DNA of 22,115 nt from an uncultured Bacteroidota bacterium (lineage in GTDB: Bacteria > Bacteroidota > Bacteroidia > Flavobacteriales > Schleiferiaceae), in assembly GCA_913056475.1 (NCBI GenBank), contig CAJXMS010000003.1, forward strand, positions 1-22,115. The letters are read 5' to 3'. Position numbers and translations under genes: made by a program. The notes beneath the pieces are model-generated. The model ran no database searches and was not told where the DNA came from. It saw nothing but the letters and a program-made list of their open reading frames with translations. This document shows positions 15,541 to 21,976 of the stretch, one piece after another (within the stretch, counting starts at the first letter, position 1; each line of letters begins with the position of its first letter).

Positions 15541-15600
15541 CCATTATCATTACCCTATATGTATTTACTTTATAAAACAATAATAATAAGGATATTAAGA
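15541..15600. other. Strongly AT-rich segment, candidate DNA unwinding element
   Basis: By hand count, 12 of 60 bases are G or C (20%), the lowest density I noticed in the window. The segment adjoins the DnaA-box cluster and spans the first 14 codons of the following gene. It contains the triplet run TAATAATAAG at 15581-15590, which resembles a DnaA-trio-like motif. As an alternative, the AT-richness may simply reflect signal-peptide codons (Ile/Leu/Tyr/Lys). Confidence 0.4.
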
Positions 15601-17112
15601 ACCCTATTGCCAGGAGTCCTCCTGCTGCTTCCTGTAATTTCGCTGGCTCAGCAGAACAGCGATGACAGTCTACATTTCAAAACGTACTACTACGAAGGAG
15701 GGGCCAAAAGCAGCGAGGGTTACCTGCGAAACGGCGTTCCCGATGGCTACTGGCGCAGTTACTACCGGAATGGGAAGCTCAAATCGGCGGGGAACCGCCG
15801 CAACTTTAAGCTCGATAGCCTCTGGACCTTTTATAACCGAAAAGGCGAGAAAACGGTGGAAATAAGCTATGACATGGGCACCAAGCAAGGACCGCGCCGT
15901 ACCTATGAAGCCGGCCAGCTGGTGAAAATAGAACCCTTTGAGGCCGATCAGATAGACGGTACGGTACGTTACTTCTATCCGGATAGTAGCCTTCGTAAAA
16001 CCATTCCTTACGAAGATGGGAAACAGGAGGGAATGGGCCTGGCTTACGCGGAGGATGGTAGAGTGGTGAGCTTGCTCACTTTTGAAGCGGGCCAGCTTAA
16101 GCGCCGCAAGGAGGTAAACCGCTACGATAAGCAGCGCCAAAAGCAAGGATTGTGGGTACAACTTTATCCCAACAAAAACATCAAAGTAGAAGGTACTTAC
16201 CGAAACGACCTTAAGCATGGCTACTGGAAGTACTATACCGCTGCGGGGGACCTCTTGCGGGTAGAGAAATGGGTTAATGGAGAACTGCAGGAAGGGGCCA
16301 GTGAGGTGTCTAAGGTGGACATACGCCGAGAAATAGATCAGCAAACCGGAAAGCTCAAATACAAAGGGGCCTACCGGGAGGGCCAAAAAGTAGGGGTGCA
16401 CCGCTGGTACAACGACAATGGGAAAGTGGACAGCAGCGTTACTTACAAGGATGGACGCGTACTGTATGAAGGTATTGTGGATGAAAAGGGCCAAAAGCAA
16501 GGCCCCTGGAAGTATTTTTATCCCGACGGAACCCTCCAAGCAGAGGGACGCTACCAAAACGATAAAAAGGTAGGCCGCTGGAAGTATTATTATCGAGACG
16601 GTAGTTTGGAACAGGAAGGCGCTTACCTCCTGGGGCAGGCCGATGGCTTATGGACCTGGTATTTCCCCGATGGGGACATCCGCCGGGAAGAAGAATACCT
16701 GCAGGGCCTGGCCGATGGCGCCTCCATCGAGTATAATGATTCCGGCGCGGTAATAGCGGAAGGGCAGTACGTAGAAGGGCAAAAAGACGGTCGCTGGACC
16801 CTGATCATCAATGATCACCGGGAAGAAGGGGCTTACCTGGAGGGACGTCGCAATGGCATGTGGCGCTATTATTATTTGAACAATGGTAAGCTCCGTTTCA
16901 AGGGCCGCTACGAAAATGGCGCTCCCTCGGGTACCCACGAATGGTATTATCCGGACGGTACGCTCAAACGCCGCGGCAATTATCAGGGCGGTAAGCGCAA
17001 TGGCGTGTGGGAGTACTTTAGCCCACAGGGTACCCGTGAACTTACCGTCACCTATCAGGAAGGCCAGGAAGTAGCCATCAATGGCGAGAAAATTAAGCAG
17101 AACCGCCCCTAA
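15559..17112 (+). CDS. Secreted YwqK/MORN-type repeat protein
   Basis: A 517-residue protein with an N-terminal signal peptide of about 30 residues (hydrophobic LLPGVLLLLPVISLAQQ). The rest is tandem repeats of about 22-24 residues with the pattern G-x-W-x-Y-Y-x-x-D-G-x-L-x-x-x-G-x-Y-x-x-G-x-x-x-G. These are the beta-hairpin repeats annotated as the YwqK-family 'antitoxin' or MORN variant. I count about 16 recognisable units, for example around GPWKYFYPDG, GRWKYYYRDG and GLWTWYFPDG. Such proteins are abundant in Bacteroidota envelopes and have no settled function. The 'antitoxin' label should not be taken as evidence of a toxin system, and no toxin gene is nearby. The signal peptide lies in the AT-rich segment beside the candidate origin. 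A NUDIX gene follows after 4 bp. Confidence 0.88.
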   Translation: MYLLYKTIIIRILRTLLPGVLLLLPVISLAQQNSDDSLHFKTYYYEGGAKSSEGYLRNGVPDGYWRSYYRNGKLKSAGNRRNFKLDSLWTFYNRKGEKTVEISYDMGTKQGPRRTYEAGQLVKIEPFEADQIDGTVRYFYPDSSLRKTIPYEDGKQEGMGLAYAEDGRVVSLLTFEAGQLKRRKEVNRYDKQRQKQGLWVQLYPNKNIKVEGTYRNDLKHGYWKYYTAAGDLLRVEKWVNGELQEGASEVSKVDIRREIDQQTGKLKYKGAYREGQKVGVHRWYNDNGKVDSSVTYKDGRVLYEGIVDEKGQKQGPWKYFYPDGTLQAEGRYQNDKKVGRWKYYYRDGSLEQEGAYLLGQADGLWTWYFPDGDIRREEEYLQGLADGASIEYNDSGAVIAEGQYVEGQKDGRWTLIINDHREEGAYLEGRRNGMWRYYYLNNGKLRFKGRYENGAPSGTHEWYYPDGTLKRRGNYQGGKRNGVWEYFSPQGTRELTVTYQEGQEVAINGEKIKQNRP

Positions 17113-17116
17113 ATCT

Positions 17117-17767
17117 ATGGAAACCGAACAGGAGCGCGATCAAAAGCACTTTTTTAATCTACCCGATAACTGGCCTCAGGCGGTAGGCGAATGGCGCGAA
17201 AGAGACCGCGAAGTGGTTTATGAAAACGCCTGGATACGGGTTACCCACAGCCCGGTGCACAATCCCAACGGCGGAGAAGGCATTTACGGGGTAGTACATT
17301 TTAAGAACTTGGCCATCGGCATCATCCCTGTGGATAGCGAAGGCTACACCTATCTGGTGGGGCAGGAGCGCTTTCCGCTGGGGGGGAAGTACACCTGGGA
17401 GATCATAGAAGGAGGCGGTCCGCTGGATCATGACCCCCTGGGCAGCGCCCAGCGAGAGCTGCAAGAAGAAGCCGGTTTGGCGGCTCAACACTGGCACTTG
17501 ATCCAAAAGATGGACCTGAGCAATTCCGCCACGACCGAGCAGGCGCTGATCTACTTAGCCACCGGTCTATCGGAGTTACCGGCCACACCCGAAGCTTCCG
17601 AGAAACTTACCATCCGCAAAGTACCGCTAACTACAGCCATTCAATGGGTACTGGAAGGCTCCATCGAGGATAGCTTAAGTGTGGCGGGGCTGCTTAGGTT
17701 GGAATACCTGCGCCGTGAAAAATCTCAGGCGGAAGCGCTGGCTTTACCCCCGGCCATCCGCCCATAA
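17117..17767 (+). CDS. NUDIX hydrolase, ADP-ribose pyrophosphatase-like
   Basis: A 216-residue NUDIX-domain protein. NUDIX enzymes hydrolyse nucleoside diphosphates linked to another moiety. The surrounding sequence (YGVVHFKNLAIGIIPVDSEG, YLVGQERFPLGGKYTWEIIEGG) resembles the ADP-ribose/nucleotide-sugar pyrophosphatase branch. The Nudix box ends in RELQEEAGL (113-121), with the metal-binding Glu residues intact. The early Glu of the box (G-x5-E-x7-RE) is His here (GGGPLDH). The frame is open upstream to 17081, but that would overlap the previous gene by 32 bp; the ATG at 17117 lies 4 bp after its stop and gives a sensible N-terminus (METEQERD). It is probably co-transcribed with the YwqK-repeat gene. 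The substrate is unproven. Confidence 0.9.
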   Translation: METEQERDQKHFFNLPDNWPQAVGEWRERDREVVYENAWIRVTHSPVHNPNGGEGIYGVVHFKNLAIGIIPVDSEGYTYLVGQERFPLGGKYTWEIIEGGGPLDHDPLGSAQRELQEEAGLAAQHWHLIQKMDLSNSATTEQALIYLATGLSELPATPEASEKLTIRKVPLTTAIQWVLEGSIEDSLSVAGLLRLEYLRREKSQAEALALPPAIRP

Positions 17768-17862
17768 AAAGCTCATTGCGTTTCGCGTAGGGTTCTTTTG
17801 CGTGTCCTGGCGGTAGCCCGGCAGTATCAAAGGTGATCCAAAAAGGGAAAAACCAGGCCCCG

Positions 17863-17876
17863 TTAAGCCGGCTTAA
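17863..17876. repeat. 14-bp perfect palindrome in convergent intergenic region
   Basis: TTAAGCCGGCTTAA is its own reverse complement. It lies between the convergent NUDIX and DUF2911 genes. It could be a protein-binding site or part of a transcription-end structure. Confidence 0.5.
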
Positions 17877-17881
17877 ATACA

Positions 17882-17908
17882 GCGTTTCTCACTAGCCACT
17901 AGAAACGC
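17882..17908. terminator. Candidate bidirectional hairpin between convergent genes
   Basis: An 8-bp perfect stem (GCGTTTCT / AGAAACGC) encloses an 11-nt loop and is followed by CCCTTTTG on the plus strand. Its position between convergent NUDIX and DUF2911 genes fits a terminator. The T-run is weak, so this is tentative. Confidence 0.4.
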
Positions 17909-17958
17909 CCCTTTTGCCTGACCAGGTTGCCAGCGATTGAGACCATCCCGCACCCTTG

Positions 17959-18495
17959 TTAAGCAGCGGGCTTTACTTGAAAAGATACCACCGTGGTATC
18001 CCAGTGCAACTTAATTTTTCCTTCCTTACTGATGGAAAAGCGCATTTCTTCTTGGACTTCCTCCGTGCTTTGAGGTTTCACTTGAAAGCGCAGCACATCC
18101 TTGGACTCATCGTAATTGTAAGCGCCCCATTGATTATGCACTGAGTTTAGGATAACGGTCCACTGCTCTTTACCCGGAATGGTGAAGAGGGCGTACTGCC
18201 CGGGAGCCAGGGTTTGGCCTTTCATTTTTATGGCTTGGGACACTTCCAGTACGGTGGCTTCATTGGCCCCCGTCCGCCATACTTTGCCATAGGGAACCAA
18301 GCCACCAAAAATAGCCCGTCCGCGCTTGCTCGGCTGGCTGTAGGTGATCCCCAGCTCTACCCCTTGGATAGTTTGCTGGACGGAATCCATGGGGCTTTTG
18401 CGCTTTTTCATCTGGCCCTGGCAGGCAGAGGTGGTAAAGAGGATCAGGATCCCCACCAAAGGGATATATTTCGAAATACGACGTATGCTTTTCAT
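17959..18495 (-). CDS. DUF2911 family lipoprotein
   Basis: A 178-residue protein with a lipoprotein signal peptide: hydrophobic PLVGILILFTTSAC with lipobox Cys25. It is therefore probably membrane-anchored in the periplasm or outer membrane. The body matches the DUF2911 pattern common in Bacteroidota: YSQPSKRGRAIFGGLVPYG, KVWRTGANEATVLE, LAPGQYALFTIPG, EQWTVILN and YDESKDVLRFQV. The function is unknown. It is convergent with the NUDIX gene and divergent from the TPR-kinase gene. A minus-strand TACCTTCG (one mismatch to TAnnTTTG) at 18512-18519, just upstream of the start, is a possible but weak -7 element. Confidence 0.92.
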   Translation of the reverse strand: MKSIRRISKYIPLVGILILFTTSACQGQMKKRKSPMDSVQQTIQGVELGITYSQPSKRGRAIFGGLVPYGKVWRTGANEATVLEVSQAIKMKGQTLAPGQYALFTIPGKEQWTVILNSVHNQWGAYNYDESKDVLRFQVKPQSTEEVQEEMRFSISKEGKIKLHWDTTVVSFQVKPAA

Positions 18496-18553
18496 ATCTA
18501 TTAATTTGCTACGAAGGTAAAGCCTTGAGCGGGTATTTTATTTACGGCCACTT

Positions 18554-18587
18554 TTGTTACCATAAATATTTGAAATAGCTACATTTG
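18554..18587 (+). promoter_or_regulatory. Candidate promoter for the TPR-kinase/M48 operon
   Basis: TTG at 18554-18556 and TACATTTG at 18580-18587 (exact TAnnTTTG) are separated by 23 bp, at the long end of reported Bacteroidota spacing. The -7 box lies 32 bp upstream of the kinase ATG. Confidence 0.45.
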
Positions 18588-18619
18588 TGGCCTTAAATTA
18601 GGAAAGATATGATACTTCT

Positions 18620-20695
18620 ATGCGTTTAAATAAGTCTATTTGCATGGCTGTACTGGCCTTTCTTTTCTTTCTACCTGAAAGTAAGGCCCGTATTGACACC
18701 AGCCATTCGCAAGCGCGTTTTGAGCGTTATTATAAGACTTCCTGGCGGCTGGTGGCTATTGACCCGCAAAAGGCCCTGGATACGGCTCGGCTCTATTACC
18801 AATTAGCGAAAGCCAAACGCGATAGCTACGAGCTGGGTTATGCTTACAACTTGCGAGGCTACGGGCACTACCATCAAAATCAGAATGATTCCGCTCTCCA
18901 TCTTTTCCGGCGGGCACAGGCGCTTTTTGAGGCCTTACCGGACTCGGCCGGTTTGAGTGAAACGCTTTACTACATGGGCTTGGCGCAAATTTACCGCGGT
19001 AAATTTGGCTCGTCGCTAAGTGCTTTTCGCCAATCATATCAGATAGATACCGCTCTGGGTTACCGGCCGGCGCGTGCCCTGTACCATTATAATATCGGTA
19101 CCCTTCTAAGTGAGCAACAAGCTTACCAACAAGCGCTTCCGCTTTATCGCAAAGCCTTAAAGGAAATGCTGCGGGACAGCCTCGTGCCTTATCAATGGCC
19201 GGGTTTGTACCTGAAAATTGGGGATTGTTTAGTAGAGGCAGGTCACCTCGAGGCGGCGCTCGACACGGCACGGCTCGCTCGGCAAACCGCCCGGCAAAAT
19301 GAAGATGAGGCCTCCCTCTCGGCTTCTTATGCCTTAATAGCAGCCGTATACCGTAAAAAAGGTGAATACCAACGGGCGCGGCGTTACCTGGATACCGCCT
19401 ATGCTATGGATACCGCCTTTGGCGATCCCTACATTATAGCCGCTGATCACCGGGAATATGCGCTTTTACATTTGGCCGAAGGCCGCATCCAAAAAGCACT
19501 GGCCTACATCCGTAAGGCGCGTGATATGCAGGCCACGCGCCAAGTGATCCTGCTCCGCCGTGATGTGTATAAAACCCTGGCCCGCATTGAGGCCGCAGCG
19601 GGACATGCGCAAAAAGCTTATAAGGCGCTGCAGCGGTATCTGGCCATCAAAGATACCCTCCAACCTTTGGATACGTACCACCAAATTTTTCAACTCCAGC
19701 AGGAGATTAAAGAAAAGGAACTGGCCCTCTCGCAGGCGCATAGCCGCCTGCAAACCCAAAAATTGGAAAGGAAAAATAACTACCTGCTCTTTAGTTTGGC
19801 GGCGCTGCTTCTGGCGTTGGTACTCCTGGTGATATTTTATCGCCTCCGGCTTCGCCTAAAACAAAGCAATACCGCCCTACAGCAGCGAAATACCGAAGTA
19901 GAAAAACAACGCGAAGAACTGGACCGCATAGCCGGAAAGCTACGCCAGCAAAAGGAATCGCTTGAAAAGCTGAATCAAAGCAAAAACCGCCTTTTTTCTA
20001 TTCTCGCCCACGATTTGAAACAGCCCTTCCAGCAGCTTACCCAAACCATAGAACTGGTGGAAGATGGCCAAATGAGCGCGGCCGAACGCGAAGAACTCCT
20101 TCAGCAACTCAAGCAAAATGTGCAGCGTACCAGTGAAATGGTGAATAACCTGCTGACCTGGAGCAAGGCCCAGTTTGCCGGCACTAGTGTGGCGCCCCAG
20201 GCGGTAAATCTCAGTGCTTTGGTGAAGAAACAGGTTCTCCAGCTGAGCAGTGTGCTCGAAGAAAAGGCCCTGGACATGCAAATAGACTTGGACCCCCAAA
20301 CTAAGGTGTGGGTAGATCCCGAGCACCTGGCCATAATCGTGCGCAATATGCTCCATAACGCCATAAAATATTCTTTTCCAGAGGGGATGGTCCGCCTTAG
20401 CGCCAGTCAGGACAAACCGCATTCCATAGCCCTCCACGTGCAGGATCAGGGACGGGGCATGCCTCCGGATAAAGTGGAAGAGCTCATGCGGGATAAAGAC
20501 CAGCAGAGCGAACCCGGTACCCTCATGGAAAGCGGTACCGGCCTGGGCTTGCTCATTATAAAAGAACTCCTGGCCGAAAATAAGGGCCAGCTCCACATCC
20601 AAAGTCAGCCCGATAAAGGCAGTGTTTTTACCATTGTACTGCCCAGCACCAAGCCTCAAATAGTAACCGCCGCCCAGCCGTCGCCCAAAAACTAA
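18620..20695 (+). CDS. TPR-containing sensor histidine kinase
   Basis: A 691-residue membrane histidine kinase of a type common in Bacteroidota. The order is a signal peptide (about 1-24), then about 340 residues of TPR-like helical repeats (patterns such as LGYAYNLRGYGHYHQ, ETLYYMGLAQIYRGK and ASYALIAAVYRKKGEYQRA) that should be periplasmic. One transmembrane helix follows (about 388-410), then a coiled coil (415-455). The HisKA domain has the phospho-accepting H464 in ILAHDLKQPFQQL. The HATPase_c domain has the N-box around N580 (RNMLHNAIKYS), the G1 box DQGRGMPPDKVEEL and the G2 box GTGLGLLIIKELL. All core residues look intact. No receiver domain or response regulator gene is present, so its partner is elsewhere. 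The M48 protease gene starts 5 bp after its stop. Confidence 0.93.
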   Translation: MRLNKSICMAVLAFLFFLPESKARIDTSHSQARFERYYKTSWRLVAIDPQKALDTARLYYQLAKAKRDSYELGYAYNLRGYGHYHQNQNDSALHLFRRAQALFEALPDSAGLSETLYYMGLAQIYRGKFGSSLSAFRQSYQIDTALGYRPARALYHYNIGTLLSEQQAYQQALPLYRKALKEMLRDSLVPYQWPGLYLKIGDCLVEAGHLEAALDTARLARQTARQNEDEASLSASYALIAAVYRKKGEYQRARRYLDTAYAMDTAFGDPYIIAADHREYALLHLAEGRIQKALAYIRKARDMQATRQVILLRRDVYKTLARIEAAAGHAQKAYKALQRYLAIKDTLQPLDTYHQIFQLQQEIKEKELALSQAHSRLQTQKLERKNNYLLFSLAALLLALVLLVIFYRLRLRLKQSNTALQQRNTEVEKQREELDRIAGKLRQQKESLEKLNQSKNRLFSILAHDLKQPFQQLTQTIELVEDGQMSAAEREELLQQLKQNVQRTSEMVNNLLTWSKAQFAGTSVAPQAVNLSALVKKQVLQLSSVLEEKALDMQIDLDPQTKVWVDPEHLAIIVRNMLHNAIKYSFPEGMVRLSASQDKPHSIALHVQDQGRGMPPDKVEELMRDKDQQSEPGTLMESGTGLGLLIIKELLAENKGQLHIQSQPDKGSVFTIVLPSTKPQIVTAAQPSPKN

Positions 20696-20700
20696 CACTC

Positions 20701-21495
20701 ATGAAGTACCGTATCCTCTCCCTGGCCCTTATCACTGCTCTATTGGCCTGTGATAAAAACAATAACGTAAGCCTCTTCTCCATCGAAAACGATAAAGAGT
20801 TGGGCCAGCAAGTAAGCCAGCAAATTGAGCAAGACGCCCAGTACCAGATTATGGACCGCACGCAATATCCCCAGGCTTATGCCTATTTAGACTCCATGAC
20901 TCAGGCCATCCTTGCCTCAGACGAAGTAGCCTACCGCAGCGAATTTGCCTGGGAAGTCCACTTGGTCAAGGACGATCAAACCCTCAACGCCTTTGCTACA
21001 CCGGGCGGCTATATCTACGTTTATACCGGCCTCATCCGGTACCTTGACTCGGCCGCGGCCCTGGCCGGCGTTATGGCCCACGAAATAGCGCATGCCGACC
21101 TGCGCCACAGCAGCCGCACCCTCCAGCGGCAGTACGGCGTATCTATGCTCCTCTCCCTGTTGGTGGGCGAAAACCCTTCCACCCTGGAAAACATCGTAGC
21201 CCAGCTCGCCGGCAATTTATCGGGCCTAAGTTTTAGCCGCGCTTTTGAAACAGAAGCCGACGAAAAATCGGTAGAATACCTCGCCGGTACCGACTGGGGC
21301 TGCCAGGGCGCCAAGCTCTTCTTTGAAAAGCTGGAAGCCGCCGGCCAGGGAAGCGACCTCCCCCAATTTCTCAGCACCCACCCCAGTCCGGACAATCGCA
21401 TAGAAAACATCGAAGACAAGGTAGCCCAGGAAGGCTGTGACACCACCCTCCAGCCCTCCACCCGCTACCAGCAGTTCCAGGCGGCGCTGCCGTAG
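20701..21495 (+). CDS. M48 family zinc metalloprotease lipoprotein
   Basis: A 264-residue lipoprotein with signal MKYRILSLALITALLAC (lipobox Cys17), so the protease should be membrane-anchored outside the cytoplasm. The zinc motif HEIAH is at 127-131 (MAHEIAHADLRHS), and the third ligand region FETEADEKSVEYL follows near residues 182-194. It ends with the LSTHPSPDNRIENI motif typical of BepA/LoiP/YcaL-like M48 proteins. These periplasmic proteases degrade or assist folding of outer-membrane proteins under envelope stress. The gene starts 5 bp after the TPR-kinase stop and is almost certainly in the same operon, suggesting an envelope-stress link (inference). At 264 residues it has no TPR tail of its own, unlike BepA. 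Confidence 0.93.
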   Translation: MKYRILSLALITALLACDKNNNVSLFSIENDKELGQQVSQQIEQDAQYQIMDRTQYPQAYAYLDSMTQAILASDEVAYRSEFAWEVHLVKDDQTLNAFATPGGYIYVYTGLIRYLDSAAALAGVMAHEIAHADLRHSSRTLQRQYGVSMLLSLLVGENPSTLENIVAQLAGNLSGLSFSRAFETEADEKSVEYLAGTDWGCQGAKLFFEKLEAAGQGSDLPQFLSTHPSPDNRIENIEDKVAQEGCDTTLQPSTRYQQFQAALP

Positions 21496-21514
21496 CCTAC
21501 CGCGCGCCTTTTTA

Positions 21515-21532
21515 GGCCTCCCGGCCAAATGT
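21515..21532. repeat. Short hairpin repeat, copy 2 (GGCC..TCC..GGCC-AAATGT)
   Basis: GGCCTCCCGGCCAAATGT closely matches the copy at 7825-7843. It lies 19 bp after the M48 stop codon. Confidence 0.4.
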
Positions 21533-21542
21533 GGATCTACCT

Positions 21543-21563
21543 GCCGGAAATTTTCGGCCTTTT
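21543..21563 (+). terminator. Weak candidate terminator after the TPR-kinase/M48 operon
   Basis: GCCGGAAATTTTCGGC is a near-perfect inverted repeat (one G-T pair) followed by CTTTT. As RNA it would give a 5-bp stem with an AT loop, which is short, so termination is only plausible. Confidence 0.3.
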
Positions 21564-21810
21564 AAAGTTCTATCTGTTTTTGAGCAGTTTCCTACCAATG
21601 CAGCTACCTGTACTTGGCGCAAAGGGCGTTATGCTGCCTAGCATGCCTCCAGAACACTTCCCAATGAGCCTGGGATAACGAGCCAGCAAGTAGGCGCTGG
21701 CAGGAGGCGCTACACGAATTTACCAGCCGTCTTCTGGCATACCCAGGTAGGCTTAGGAGGCAAAATAAGTGCAAAGAATTATACCCAAACCCCTGCAACC
21801 GGGCTTGCCT

Positions 21811-21824
21811 TAGGGGCGCCCCTA
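21811..21824. repeat. 14-bp perfect GC-rich palindrome
   Basis: TAGGGGCGCCCCTA is its own reverse complement and can be extended to a slightly longer imperfect hairpin. It is not followed by a T-run. It may be a protein-binding site or an RNA structure. Confidence 0.45.
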
Positions 21825-21940
21825 GGTTCAAATGCAATCAGACTATACCAGCCGCCAAAACGCGAGAAATGGCCCTAAATGAAAGATTCTTCTTTTTATA
21901 AATGAGGTAGCGGGTAATCTAATAAAATCCCGAGCCCTAC

Positions 21941-21976
21941 GGCGTTTCCGGACGCCCGGGCCCGGGCCGTACCGGG
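21941..21976. repeat. GC-rich hairpin cluster
   Basis: GGCGT/ACGCC (5-bp stem, 21941-21956) is directly followed by the palindrome GCCCGGGCCCGGGC (21954-21967) and a CCCGG/CCGGG stem (21961-21976). The pairings are overlapping alternatives, so two or more competing folds are possible. No gene overlaps. Confidence 0.45.

Larger units (their letters stand above)
15133..15558. other. Candidate replication origin (oriC) with DnaA-box cluster
   Basis: This 426-bp non-coding region separates divergent genes. By hand count, 15241-15540 is about 41% G+C, clearly below the flanking genes. Matches to the DnaA box TTATNCACA are: perfect at 15409-15417 (minus strand); one mismatch at 15184-15192 and 15324-15332 (both CTATTCACA) and at 15345-15353 (TTGTGCACA). 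Weaker two-mismatch forms lie at 15220-15228 (minus), 15521-15529 and 15530-15538. A 12-bp inverted repeat, TATTCACAAGCT, pairs two of the boxes. A 60-bp stretch of about 20% G+C follows at 15541-15600. Two parS-like sites lie 13-15 kb away. It could instead be a regulatory region with chance boxes. Genome-wide skew data are needed to decide. Confidence 0.5.

Noticed and set aside
15670..16557. Long minus-strand ORF (295 codons) opposite the YwqK-repeat gene
   Set aside because: It is antisense to a clear repeat protein; the length comes from the repetitive codons of the real gene, and the product resembles no family.
15559..17112. Tandem repeats considered as a CRISPR or DNA-level satellite array
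   Set aside because: The repeats are at protein level with varied DNA sequence and an unbroken reading frame.
17081..17116. 12-codon extension of the NUDIX gene
   Set aside because: It would overlap the preceding gene by 32 bp; the ATG at 17117 directly after that gene's stop is more natural.
15559..17767. Toxin-antitoxin system suggested by the 'YwqK antitoxin' family name
   Set aside because: The protein is secreted and repeat-rich; the neighbour is a NUDIX enzyme and no toxin-like small gene is present.
19940..20698. Minus-strand ORF (252 codons) opposite the kinase catalytic domains
   Set aside because: The sense strand encodes intact H, N and G boxes; the antisense product has no recognisable motif.
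21604..21837. Minus-strand 77-codon ORF in the terminal non-coding region
   Set aside because: No family resemblance, no promoter or start context, and a composition like translated non-coding DNA; a small unknown gene cannot be fully excluded.
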